This document shows, piece by piece, positions 47,803 through 58,306 of a stretch of 64,000 nt of DNA. The notes under the pieces are model-generated. The model was not told the origin of the DNA. It saw nothing but the letters and a program-made list of their open reading frames with translations, and did no database searches. This DNA is from Adiantum capillus-veneris (taxonomy: Eukaryota > Streptophyta > Polypodiopsida > Polypodiales > Pteridaceae), in NCBI GenBank assembly GCA_014529385.2, contig CM043959.1, positions 50,103,122-50,167,121 on the forward strand, read 5' to 3'. Each line of letters begins with the position of its first letter. Position 1 is the stretch's first letter. Both the position numbers and the translations under genes were made by a program.

Positions 47803-47820
47803 TCCTCCGTGGGGGCACCA
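47803..47820 (-). other. E2 primer-binding site of unusual type
   Basis: The minus strand reads TGGTGCCCCCACGGAGGA, six bases inside the 5' LTR. The same sequence occurs at the same place in E5 (60388). It is neither the tRNA-iMet nor the TGGCGCCG type. The cognate tRNA was not identified. Confidence 0.7.
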
Positions 47821-47826
47821 AAAGAA

Positions 47827-48970
47827 TGTGAGCGGGAGGAAAACACACAGAGCGCCTCTATAACTACCCGACACACACTCTTAGGAAGATACACACACAC
47901 ACACTAGGGGGCACCACTCGGCTTACACAACCAGCCTGGCCGAGACAGGAAACACACAGACGGAGTGAGAAGAGAGAGATTTCCCACTTGCCCACTCAAC
48001 ACTCACACATACACACTCACACACACACTCTCAATTCAGCTCAAAGGAGGCAAATTGCTATTGTTTAAACTCAATGAAGATCAGCCCAACACCAATGGGG
48101 CAAATAGTTTACACAGTATTGAGGAAATACACCAGATACAACCACAAAGTTAAGCAGAGGCTTCACTCACAGGAGAAGATTACACAAAAAAACAGAAAAA
48201 AATCTGTGAGGAATTTGGCAACATGGACAGTGGCATCCCGTCTGGAATGGCCCAAAACCCCAGTCTACAATGTCAAAGAGCTCAAATCTGACCTCGGATG
48301 AGCAGTTTACAGCCAAAACAGGCTCCAAAAATCCTAAAAACACACCTGCAGCTGTTCCTCCTCTCTTCTCCACGTTTTTTCTGGTCTTCTCTCTATTTTT
48401 TGAGTTCCCACACTTAGCTTTATTACTTGGGCACCCTTGGCATTTTAGATGACCTCAAACGGACCCCGAACATGCCAAAAACTGACCTCGCAGTGCATAG
48501 TTGTCACCTTTTTTGCATCATCCGTACACCTGGCACTCAGTTTTTCCAAATAATGCATCCCGCAACCACGTGAAGTGGCCCCAAAAAGTGGTCCTCATGA
48601 TGACCTTTCTGCATAAGTATCAGAAGAAAACACCCACGTCGTGTCCATACTTTTCCGCGTGCAAGTATTGACCCCGTTCGACCTCCTGACGCCACTCGAT
48701 GCCATCTGACGCACCTGCTTACCTCATGTCGTCGGCCCGCGGATAGCTTCCTCGAGAAGTTTTACGCGCTACCAACTCCTCCTTATTGTAGAAAAACACA
48801 GTGGTACTGGTAACAGTGAAAATCGATGCACTATGTACACCCTGTCCTACCTGTACACATGTGGGCCCCACGTAACCACCTGGCTCTGAAAAATGGGCAA
48901 TTCTTTATTTGATGCACCATGCATGTATATGTACATATGCGCAATCCCTTGCTCCAAAAAACTCCTGACA
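47827..48970 (-). repeat. E2 5' LTR
   Basis: Full-length copy (1144 bp) of the split left LTR, with the primer site inside and ACGT outside. Confidence 0.95.
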
Positions 48971-48974
48971 ACGT

Positions 48975-49687
48975 ATAAGATAAGATCGCAGAATCTTCAC
49001 ACCACAAATGGGAAGGCCTCAATTGAGAATGAGAGAAATATGAGTACTGCGTTCTGTCAACGATAAACGTAAGAAGGATGCTCAAGGAACGTCCAAAGAT
49101 GTGAGAGACGTCACCCAAAAAAGATAGGGTAAAGGAGACGTTAATAATAAACGAGTCCTCAAAATAGAGTGGCGTGAAACGCAAGATTAACGGCCACAAT
49201 ACGAATAGAAAAAAGTTAAATCTTCTCGAAAAAGTTAACACCAAAATAAGAAAAACGATCGCGGATGCTTCATGAAGAAGTAGGACGAAGAAAGCTGCGT
49301 GAAGCTCAATTGCAGTAAAAACAACATAACTTTCTGCTGCGAATTTCGATTGACGCAAACCTAGAACTCAAATCGAAGAGCTCGAGGAGACGAACAAGTT
49401 TTGGATGAAAAGGCGCTTTTCCCGTTTCTTCAAATTTTGAGCAGAACAGCAAGAAAAATTGAGATGAAGTTCAGGGTGTCATCAACAAGAAAACGTAATC
49501 AACGATTAGATTGATTAGAAATAACGCCACATAAAACACTAATCATATTATTCTTAACACAAAACAACCACAGTTAACAAGAATCAACGCTCAAAAATAA
49601 AATTTGTAGCAATTTTGAATCTTACATGCGAATCGCATACACATACTGTTGTGTCACCATGAATTGAATCGGCGCGTGATCGTTACC
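48975..49687 (-). other. Copia-A leader, right of the nested insertion
   Basis: This non-coding stretch lies between the E2 insertion and the Copia-A primer site. It is the untranslated leader of Copia-A. No open frame with a known motif is seen. Confidence 0.75.
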
Positions 49688-49699
49688 GCTCTGATAACA
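49688..49699 (-). other. Copia-A primer-binding site
   Basis: The minus strand reads TGTTATCAGAGC directly inside the 5' LTR, one base different from the tRNA-iMet primer site. Confidence 0.8.
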
Positions 49700-49842
49700 T
49701 GTTGAGATGTAGAGAGAAAGAGAGAGAGACGAGACAAGAGACACACCATATACGCTCCCAAAGACTGATTCATATTGAGGACAAGATACAAATATATAGG
49801 TGAGACCAAGTTCAGTAGAGTGAGCCATATATAGCTCCAACA
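49700..49842 (-). repeat. Copia-A 5' LTR (143 bp)
   Basis: Matches 16528-16670. ATGTG follows outside at 49843 and the primer site lies inside. On the minus strand TATATATT near its middle is the probable TATA box. Confidence 0.95.
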
Positions 49843-50051
49843 ATGTGAGCCCTCAATTTTATATGAAACAGAGGGGTATGATAGTTTTCTTCATTAATTG
49901 TCATATAGGCATATAAAGAGGGGTCATATTCCCTAATATGAGTCGTATATAGGGGTTCTATCAAAGTTGTTTGCTCGTACATAGCATCCCGTTTTGTATA
50001 TAGAGTGAATGTCCCAAGGCAAGGGCCATGGAGAGCTTGAAGATTGGAGGT
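49843..50051. other. Target DNA between Copia-A and E4
   Basis: About 200 bp of AT-rich sequence beginning with the Copia-A target duplication ATGTG. No gene. Confidence 0.6.
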
Positions 50052-51218
50052 TGTTGAGCCGGGTGTGTGTGGAGCCAAGAGGGATGCCAGGTTGTGTGTT
50101 GAGCTCACGAATGTGTGTCCTGTCTTGGACAAAATATTGTATATGGTCGTGTTTTGTGAATATTGAATCCATCATTTTGTGTCGATTCCCCCTTCTCTTC
50201 TCTGCTTGTGTGCATGCCTTTCAGGGCATGTGTCGGCATGTGTGCCCCCCAAATTTTCAGTTCTGCAAAGAGAGATATAGAGAGATTGTTAGAAGCTAGA
50301 CACACCCCACGGCATCTAACTACTCGACGGATTATTATTTTTTGTAATTAGTCATTCATTGAGGAAAACCCGGTTTTTCACCTTGTAAATATTGGGACTT
50401 ATAGAAGTTTCCAGATTGTATCCCAGTTTTGATAGTTAGAAGGAGTAGATGGATGATTTTGGAACTTTAGGGTTTGAGAAGTTGTAAGGTATATATATCA
50501 CTTTTTGACCTTAATGAAGGACCTTTTTTCATTTTAAACAAGTTTAAGTTTGTGAGTGAGCGTACTGTGTACGTGAGAGAGAGTGTGAGCTTTGCCTTGA
50601 CGCTACCTGTGCTACGGCGGTCGGAATCGAGTGCGGAGAAGTGGAGCGTGTTGCCCCCGACTAGAGCTATGAGCCGATACCAACATTGCGCGCATACGGT
50701 CCGGCTTCGGGAGCTTCTTCTACGAGCTTCATCGGTTGTTTGGGTGAGCATACGTTGTCTGATTTTGCATTGCAGCATATCCATACGTTCACATTGAGTA
50801 GAACCACACATTAGGCACTTCAGATTTCGGAAACGAAGACCTGCAGATTTTGGTGAGACATCCTACGTGTTTCTGCACCGGGTGTTTTGGGTCGTGACTT
50901 TGGTTCACAGACCTTAGGGAGAGTGGCCTATAGGTATTCATAGGGTCTCCTTCAAGTTTTGTGGTGTTTCGGAAGTGTTTGATAGGTGTTCGGCTCTAGC
51001 AAGCGTTGTAAGAAGCATCCTCTTTTGTTCTCTTGAAGACTGTGACTTAGACAATTGGTAGGGGCCTTTGTAGGAACTAGTTAGGAGTCGGTCGAGTGTA
51101 AGTTGACACCTTATGCTTGCTTCCACACGCCTGCGGATCAAGCTTCGTCCTTAGCTGACATTACTTGTTAGGTGAGTTCTCGCTATGCTGACGTCCGTCG
51201 CGGCGTATCCGTACAACA
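50052..51218 (+). repeat. E4 5' LTR (about 1167 bp)
   Basis: TGTTGAGCC start and CCGTACAACA end, both homologous to E3 LTR ends. The primer site lies one base beyond the end. The start is inferred from E3, since no second copy is in the window. Confidence 0.75.
50490..50498 (+). promoter_or_regulatory. Probable TATA box of the E4 LTR
   Basis: TATATATAT within the LTR, upstream of a C/T-rich region and directed toward the leader. Confidence 0.4.
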
Positions 51219-51219
51219 T

Positions 51220-51237
51220 TGGCGCCGCTCCCGGGGA
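51220..51237 (+). other. E4 primer-binding site
   Basis: TGGCGCCGCTCCCGGGGA, one base different from the E3 site, one base after the LTR. Confidence 0.9.
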
Positions 51238-51771
51238 CGAAAACCTTAGGTAGGTGACTGAGACTAATCCTTGAGGATTGGGATTTTTGGCTTGCCAAGA
51301 GTATCGCTTTACATTTAGATAGGATCAGAGGGTGGAGGACTCTCTAGGTCTTAGAGGGAGTCTAGGAAGCGTGTGTCTGGCCTAGATCCTTCGACTGAGG
51401 TAGAGGAGGTACACTTAGGAAGTTTTTTAGTTAGTAGTCGAGTTCTAGAGTAGGAACAGGGAGTGGGGGAAACGGTGTGAAGAGAGCTTGAGAATCCGGA
51501 GAGGCCAAAAGGCAACCAAAAACACCAATTATCACCATTTCTTCATGGTAGGTAGGAGTAGAGTAAGTAGAACATCATGATTCATATCTAGAGCATTTCA
51601 TGCATGTATACTTGCTTGGTAGAATCATTACAAGTTTGTAAAAGATGCAAAAAGACGCAAAAGTGTGGTTGAAAGCCTAATCGAATTCCAAAGAATACTG
51701 TGAGTGTTTCTGATAGGCCTAAAGAGCATCAGCAGCATTCCTGTCAGGAAAAACTTTAATTTTATGCTAGG

Positions 51772-52362
51772 AGACATCCTACGCGTAGTATGTCTACAGG
51801 CCAATCTGGGAGGAGTTTTGGAATTTTGAGGTGACCAGTGTGTTCTGAAGGTAGGGTTTACCCTAATTTCAACTGCAAAGGGGAAATTTGGCCATCTCTT
51901 GACAGGATAAGGCCAGATAGACTGAAATTGCTAGACATCCTACCCAATTAGTGCAAAAGCATCAACTTGAAACCAAAACCTTAAGATGGCTGCATGAGGG
52001 TGCCTTGCATGATATATTGAGTGACTGAAAGGGTCTTCACCTCATTCAGGTAAGAAAATTGGGTTCAAAGTGGACTTTAGCACTTTTGACTGAAAGAAGA
52101 AAAACAGCAGAAGTTTGAGACTTTTGACATCCAAACTGAGATCTAAGCATACCAGTGGGATATTGACATCAGGGGGAAGCTGTGGAACAAATCTGGGGTC
52201 AAGCAGGCCAAAATGACATTCTACACGTAGGATGTCTACTGAGTGATTTAGGATTCCAAACTGAAATCTGAGTATACCAAGACGATCAGCAGCTCAATAA
52301 GAGCTGAAGTCTTGAGTTTAAAGCCATTTTGAAGAAAAAGACATCCTATGCATAGGATGTCT
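51772..52362 (+). promoter_or_regulatory. E4 leader palindromes
   Basis: Three 24-bp near-palindromes start at 51772, 52214 and 52339, with a half copy at 51933. The 52339 copy is perfect: AGACATCCTATG plus its reverse complement. Spacings of 281 (51933 to 52214) and 125 bp (52214 to 52339) repeat the 288 and 125 of E3. Relative to E3, the sixth base pair from the centre outward has changed from A-T to C-G on both arms, and the central six bases of the 52339 copy changed symmetrically. Confidence 0.8.
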
Positions 52363-53421
52363 AATGCAAGAAAGTGAAGCCATAATTGGACTTTGAGCAT
52401 TGTAAGGGGTTATATAGCCTAAGGCAATCTTGCTAGTCAATTTTGGTCCAATTTGGAGTTGATTAGAGTGATCAACACCATCATCAGGCCGTCGAAAAAT
52501 ATTTTTGACTAATTGACCAGCTTCTAGAAATCCAAATCAAAAAGTAAAAACAGCTGTAAGCTCAGCACAACAAGGGGAAAATACACATTAGGGGAATTTT
52601 GAGGTCACTTTTGTGCCCTGTAAGAATATGTAGAGAGAGAATATATACTTTATTTAAAAAATAGTGAAATGTTTGTAAAAAGGTGAGTTTGCGTCCTTTT
52701 TACCTCCACCGAAACATGTCATTGTCAAATCTTTCTAGGATCTTTCGTATTCTAAAAAATACTCCCTCCAAAACTAACGAAAACGTCAGTTCTGGCCCAA
52801 AATTCAAAATTCCAAAAGCTGAAACAAACCTTTTCTATGTCGTCTTCTTCCTCGTATCTGCACAGCTTTTTCCTATAGTACTATCTCTGACAAATACTGT
52901 TAAAAGACTTCCATGAGGAAGAGAAGAAGCTTATACCATCTACACATTGAGCTAAATGAAGAATATTGTCCAGTGCGCAAGAGAAACAAATGTGCAGAGG
53001 TGTCCTCGTCCATATTTGAAGCAATGCGGCAAGATCAAAAAAATCACATTGATCTCTAGACTGATGGAAGATTGTATCCAGTGGACCCAATGACAAAGAG
53101 CACTCCCCCATTCTCAAATTGTTCATCTTTGATAGAATTTTTGGGTGATGGTCAAAGAGGGTTGCTGGGTTATACACAGAGTCTTGCGGCAGAGAGAGAT
53201 ATTCTTAAGTTAGAAGATCATTTGACCAAACAAATGATAAATACTCTTAAACAACAACTTGAGGAATGTAAAGAGAGCAACGAAAAGCTACAAACTCAGC
53301 TCAAACAAGCTAGAAGCAAGAATACAATGTTAGGAAACAGACAAAGAGAAAAGAAGTTAAAGAACATTGAAGCCTTGAGACATGGTGGAGGAGGTTGCAG
53401 CAGGAGAATCAGAGCAACAAG

Positions 53422-53661
53422 GTATTGTTATTTTATATGATTCTGCTTATGCTTATTTTATATGATTCTGCTTATGTTAGGTTGTTAATCTTTTTGTTAC
53501 GTTGTATTATAATTCTGCTCCACATTATTATGCTTATGTTATTGTTATTATGCTATTGTTCTTTATTAAATGATTAATATTCAGTTAAGTTTAATTTAGT
53601 TTGTTTATTTTGTTGGTGTCATTTGGACAATAATCAATTAATTTTGTACCTTTTGATTTAG
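53422..53661 (+). other. Intron 1 of the transposase-like gene
   Basis: GT-AG ends, T-rich interior, and the reading frame is continuous across the junction (…RATR then TLLQPNSASN). Confidence 0.7.
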
Positions 53662-55161
53662 GACTTTGCTACAACCAAACTCTGCATCAAACATGGAAAT
53701 GGCATCTAAACATTATTGTGATGTTTTACCTCTCAAGGTTGCCAAAAAGATTTTCACAGAGAAGAAGTTTAAAAAGGCAAAGGAGCAGTGCATTGAGGGA
53801 TTTTTGCAGAGCTCTTGCTTGGACAAGGAGGATGTGCAATATACTATGGATAAGGTAGGCATTAGCAGAGATGGTTATAGCAAGCTGTTCAGAAATATGA
53901 AGTGAAGGTTAAAGCAATGTAAGGTCAGGTCCTCTTTGCTTCCAAAGCCATCCATTGTGCAGCAGGCAAGGAAAAAGATCAATGAGAGGATAATGGAGAT
54001 GTTGGGTGAGCCTCACCACATTCATAGTACCTATCATGGTAAAAAGAGGGATCTTCAATTTGACGAGTTCAATAATATTTTCCTTGACTTGAAGACACTT
54101 CAAAAGGAAATGATCAGATTCTATGAGCTGGAGCATACAGAAGCAAATGGTGTTGTCAGTTTTGTGATAAAGCTTGATGAATGTGATATTGTTAAGAACA
54201 GAAAAATTGAGAGGATTTCCATAACTTAATGAACAGAGCATTGAAACCGAAGGATACCAAGGACTTCAGCGTGCAATCGGAGAAGAATTTCTGGTGGCTA
54301 GGTGCTTTTGAAGTAGAGAGTGAAGACTTTGATGTTCTGGATTGGGTTTTCCATCAAACAACAATACGCGAAGTCATTAATGCACAAGAATTAGGGGAAG
54401 AGCTTGAAGTTGAAGGGTTTGGAAGTTACAGGGTGGAATGGCACATGGGAGGAGACCTTAAAACCCTTAAATGTATGTACAATGTCTCCAAAGGAGCTAT
54501 GGCAAAGAGCCCTTGTCTGTATTGTATGGCATCAGCAAAAGAATGTAATCCTGCAAATTGGAACAAAGCACCCAATAGGCATACTCAAGATCCAAACTTC
54601 AAAGCAGTTTTAAATATTCCACTTGCTAATGTCCACATATGCACTCTGCATGCTCTTTGCAGAATTGTGGAGAAAATTATACATCTGTATGTGGGGTTTG
54701 CCTGGAAGCTACAACCAAAAGCAGCCAGAGATGCTCCAATCAAATGTATTGAAAGGGTTTTATCAGAAATTGGCCTTCACAGTGGTAAGGTTAAGATTGA
54801 AACAGACCTGAAGAGGTCTTCAAATGGAAACAATGTGCCTAGAAAGGTATCTGTTGGTGGTGTGAAGGCCAGAGCTTTCCTAGGGTTTCATGGCAAACTA
54901 GGAAAGGTAAATGCCAAGAAGGGTTCATCCAATGTGAAGTATGACCAGTGGAAAGCTCTCCACAATGCCATCAAAGATCATGGTCTTGAAGGTACATCAA
55001 GAAACAAAAAGGCAGAGGTATGGGAATCACTAGACAAAGTATTTTCCTACTGTGATAAGACATCCTGGGGCAAAAATGATCTGCCAAATTTCAAGAAAGT
55101 GCTCAATAACTTCAGAAGTGCAATGAAAGATGCTTGGGATCAGGAATTCACACATTACATG

Positions 55162-55271
55162 GTAAGTTTTTTATTTATTTTCTGACCTTTTTAATATGTA
55201 CATACTTTTAGTTTGGAAGCATGTGATTAATCTCATACTTACTAATTATTGACACACTTTTACTTTGCCAG
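55162..55271 (+). other. Intron 2 of the transposase-like gene
   Basis: Donor GTAAGT after THYM and acceptor GCCAG before HIIYNHTPW; phase 0 and T-rich. Confidence 0.7.
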
Positions 55272-55637
55272 CATATAATTTACAATCACACTCCCTGGTT
55301 TGTAAAGAGATGGGGCTCCCTGTCCATATGGTCTACACAAGGCATGGAGAAATCCCATTATCAAGCAAGAACCAATTTTTTCAAGCATATCAAGACATGG
55401 AGGAGGTGCAGTGAAGGCAAACAGCTTGCTTGAGGTTTTCCAATGGTTCTATAGACAAATATGGCATAGAACCAGATCAAAAATGACAAAGAAAGCACTA
55501 CTGAACTTAGATTTAGCAAATGCCTTACACAAGAACAAGCAGAAAAGACAAAATTCATATAATAGTTCATCTGCAAATGAAAAATTCTTACAATGGCTAG
55601 CTACAAGAGAGAGAGACAAGGTAGAAAGTGGGCCAAG

Positions 55638-57131
55638 TTAGTCTTTTGATGAAGGTCCATCAACTTCACCCCTAAACTTCAGAAACTTCTGCTTATTGTA
55701 GCCTATCATTTGTCTCTTGAGGTCCCCAGAGTGGGCAAGCACATAGGATGCCATTGTTGCAAAATAGCCAGCTCTAGAACCAGTAAGGCCACGGAAGAAT
55801 TCAAAAATTATGATGGCTTCCTCCTTTTCCACCAATATTAACTTCTCTAACCCTGGAGGAAGCTGATATGAACCAACAACCTTTGCAAGTGCTTTAATTG
55901 CAAGCATTGGCAGCAATGGTTCTCTTGTAAACTTGTTATGGAATATAATGATAGTCTCTTTGTTGAGCTTCCCAATAAAGTGTCCCAAGCTCTGGTTCCT
56001 TCCTAAATTTAAGGGTCTGGAACCCTTCCCCCTGCCAAGGAATTTGTCTGTGTCCAGTATATCAATCTGCAAAAATATGTCTTGGTTAATTGTTCAGCAC
56101 ATTAACAAGACAGGGCAAAATGGTCATTAACATACCTTAGGAGACTCATCCTCCTCAAACAAGGCAGGTTCCCATATATCAATGGATCTAGTTGGCCTTA
56201 CTTCATAATCTCTGGTATTTTCCTCTCCCATATGCTCTATTTTAAGCCTTTTCTGGATCTCATTGAACTCCTCTTCAGAAGGTACACCCTGTTGCTCATA
56301 TCTCAGAACAATGTCCTGCACATGCTTTCCAACACTTGAGCTGTCAATAAAATTTTCTGCCTTTGTGTCCAAGACTGCTAAGGGGCAAGGTGAGTAATCA
56401 ATAAATCCTATGTCATTAGATCCCCACTCAGCCAAAACTGCCAAAGCATAATCTTCCCTTAGATCAAAAAGATGTTGAATGTCATTCAGCAAAACATATT
56501 CCTTTTTGTTAACTTTGTATGTGGGAAATGTTGCTGTGCAATGCAAAGGATCAACATATTCATCCTCAATGTCAACATTCTCCACTTTAGTGATGTTTTC
56601 TGCTTTAAATTTTGCAATGTCCAGCATCTCAGTGCTTTGTAGCTTCTCTTCCTCTTCATGGAACTCCATCTCTATCTCCTCTTTCTCCTGGTCCTCCTCA
56701 GCCTGGGAAATCTTCTTTGGAATCTCTTTGCCCTCAGGTGTTGGGAGTACACTGAAGAAAATGATAAGTCCAAGGTCATAATCTACCAACTGGCAATGCA
56801 TATTACCATGAAATTTGCAAGGCTTTATGATCTTTTGCCAGTCTGGATGAAGGCTTGACCACTTCTTTGCAATACCTGTCCTTGACAAGCCATCTGCTTT
56901 GCATATATCAACAAAATGAACAAGATTGTCAAGCCTGTGATCTCTGATCAATTCTGTATATATCTCTTTCAAGTCACTAATTTGTGTAGAGAAGCCATCC
57001 ACAAGTGCTTGAAGATCAAAGGAAGCATTAAAAATCTGTTTAACACTTTGAAATCTTGTAAGTTCATTAACTTTGTAAAGAAAAGACATCAGCCTGTCAT
57101 CAGCGGTCTCTTGTATATCCTCTGTATCCAT
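55638..57131 (-). CDS. Intact two-exon gene of unknown function, convergent partner of the transposase-like gene
   Basis: Exon 1 is 57131-56136 and exon 2 is 56066-55638, with a 69-bp GT-AG intron between. The junction joins DESPK to IDILDTDKF in phase 0, giving about 474 residues with no interruption. The N-terminal 130 residues are helical (YKVNELTRFQSVKQIFNASF, WSSLHPDWQKIIKPCKFHG), residues 150-185 are strongly acidic, and the C-terminal part is hydrophobic-basic (KETIIIFHNKFTREPLLPML, EAIIIFEFFRGLTGSRAGYF). No known domain recognised. Its stop overlaps the stop of the plus-strand gene by a few bases, as in compact two-gene transposons. It could be an accessory transposition protein. That is inference. 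Confidence 0.65.
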
Positions 57132-57146
57132 TATGACAATCCACAA

Positions 57147-58218
57147 ATGCTCAGTTGAAAAAGAGAAAAGAGAAGTCTATCAAGACATTAACCACCCTTC
57201 TTTATATCAAGTCTACAAACAAATTAAAAGCATAAAATTGTCAAGCAAATTAAGCGCACAAATTAAGCGCAAGCAAAAAAGAATTACATTAAATTGTCAC
57301 ATGCTAAGTTTTTCACTTGCTATGCGAACTGTGAGGGGTTAAGAGAAACTCGGCACTCACTAACTACGCGCACGGAGTGACACTTGGTACGCGATTTCCT
57401 ATTGCTAGGAAGAGGTCGACGGCTCCCAAAATCGCGCACGGGGTGTCACGGTGTGTCGCTTGGAGGGTTGGAGGCTTAATTTTGAAGCCTTGTGAATGAC
57501 AATCAGCAAAAAAATGGGTTGGGTAGGTTCTTTTTATGGCCAAAAACGCCGCCTCGGGGGGTGTGCAAATCGGTTGCCGCCTCGAAGTGTGGTCCAACGA
57601 CTAGTATGCGCCTAGGGACTTGCGCAAAGCACCCTATATAAACCTCCTCAGATCCCAAACTAAGCGCATTTTGAAGGAGGTTCTACCCGGTTCTCGCACT
57701 TCCACAACCCAAAATTTTGAGCGCTTTGACCGTCACCCCGTGCGCGATATTCGTAAGTGTGAAGACTTTGCCCCCTTTGTCATTTTGCGTATTGAGTATC
57801 AAAGCAATGTGTTCCACTATGTCCACAAGTGTGATCATGTTTACGATGTGTACCGCAATGTGTGCCACTACTGTGAGGATTGTGCTCCCTTTGTCATTTC
57901 GCGTACGGAGTGTCACCGCAATGTGTTTACGATGTGTACTGGAATGTGTTCCACTATGTACACAAGGAGAAGTTTACCATGCATACAATGTGTGCCTCTG
58001 TGTACCGCTTGGCACTCCGTCACCCCGTGCGCGATCATCGAAAGTGTGACGACATTGGTCCCTTTGTGATTTCGCGTACGGGGTGTCACCGCAATGTGTT
58101 CCACTATGTCGAAAAGGAGGATTTTACTTTGATAAAGTAATAATAAAAATTAAATATACATCGTTTACTTTTTTTACTAATGTTTGTTGTGTAACAATCA
58201 TTCCTATCCCTTTTGAAG
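57147..58218. promoter_or_regulatory. Intergenic array of a 17-bp CGCG motif between divergent genes
   Basis: The motif CGCGYACGGRGTGTCAC occurs at 57367, 57433, 57900 and 58073 in forward and at 57732 and 58019 in reverse orientation (start positions), with little variation. Three copies of a longer unit (CCCTTTGTCATTTCGCG then GTGTCACCGCAATGTG) lie at about 57770, 57887 and 58060. The stretch separates the minus-strand gene (start 57131) from the plus-strand exon at 58219. It may be a shared promoter or subterminal transposase-binding sites. Confidence 0.55.
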
Positions 58219-58306
58219 ATGGCAAGGCCCAAGAAGACTACAAGGAAGGTTGATAAGCCTCTATCCAAAGATGAAGAAGAAGCTCAGCCTAGCAAAGCTT
58301 CAGCTG
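58219..58306 (+). CDS. Possible first exon of a basic protein
   Basis: ATG at 58219 opens MARPKKTTRKVDKPLSKDEE, a basic start then acidic text, and the frame runs into a consensus donor (CTG then GTGAGT at 58307). The following sequence is AT-rich and non-coding. No second exon was found before E5. It may belong to a second divergent gene of the 53-57 kb unit or to an unrelated host gene. Confidence 0.35.

Larger units (their letters stand above)
21111..48970 (-). mobile_element. E2: Tat-type Ty3/gypsy element with two RNase H domains
   Basis: It has LTRs of about 1.14 kb. The right (5') copy is 47827-48970. The left (3') copy is 21111-21445 plus 40597-41403, split by E3. It begins TGTGAGCGGG and ends CTCCTGACA; ACGT flanks both sides as a probable target duplication. 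Without E3 it is about 8.7 kb. The minus strand holds a small ORF, gag, protease, RT, RNase H, a second archaeal-type RNase H and integrase. By eye about 41 of 1142 LTR positions differ (about 96.4% identity), older than E3. The coding part is a fossil with about six interruptions. Confidence 0.93.
16528..49842 (-). mobile_element. Copia-A: Ty1/copia element, host of a nested insertion
   Basis: Two 143-bp LTRs (16528-16670 and 49700-49842) differ at two positions and are flanked by the duplication ATGTG (16523-16527 and 49843-49847). On the minus strand the right LTR is 5', followed by a tRNA-iMet-type primer site. The element's own sequence is 16528-21110 plus 48971-49842, about 5.4 kb. The 27.9 kb between belongs to E2 and its nested E3. 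Gag, protease, integrase, RT and RNase H follow in copia order (integrase before RT). The coding part is a fossil with about three or four interruptions besides the insertion. Confidence 0.93.
50052..52600 (+). mobile_element. E4: 5' end of a Ty3/gypsy element related to E3 (LTR, primer site, leader)
   Basis: The plus-strand LTR begins TGTTGAGCC, the same as E3 in coding direction, and ends GGCGTATCCGTACAACA compared with GGCGTAACCGCCTTAACA in E3. The primer site follows, then a leader of about 1.36 kb with the E4 palindromes. Text at 52586-52603 (TTAGGGGAATT...TTGAG) matches the sequence around the E3 gag start, but no gag or pol follows. The element is either truncated or interrupted here. 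It is a fossil. Age cannot be set with one LTR. Confidence 0.78.
52913..55641 (+). pseudogene. Transposase-like gene with three visible exons, decayed
   Basis: Exon 1 (52913-53421) encodes a Lys/Glu-rich coiled coil. GT at 53422 and AG at 53660-53661 bound an intron that keeps frame. Exon 2 (53662-55161) ends at a GTAAGT donor. Exon 3 begins 55272 after CCAG. Conserved motifs: KLDECDIVKNRKIERISIT, EWHMGGDLKTLK, CLYC, VHICTLHALCRIVEKIIHLY, then HIIYNHTPWFVKRWG and STQGMEKSHY. This order matches, as I recall, a large unnamed transposase-like family annotated as uncharacterised proteins in cnidarians and algae. Asp in KLDECD, Asp in MGGD and Glu in QGMEK are candidate catalytic acids. Two in-frame stops (TAG 53057, TGA 53903) and shifts near 54227 and 55390 make it a pseudogene. 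Confidence 0.6.

Noticed and set aside
49844-51218. E4 LTR starting at TGTGAGCCC (49844)
   Set aside because: The start TGTTGAGCC at 50052 matches the E3 LTR start in coding direction, and 49843-49847 is the Copia-A target duplication.
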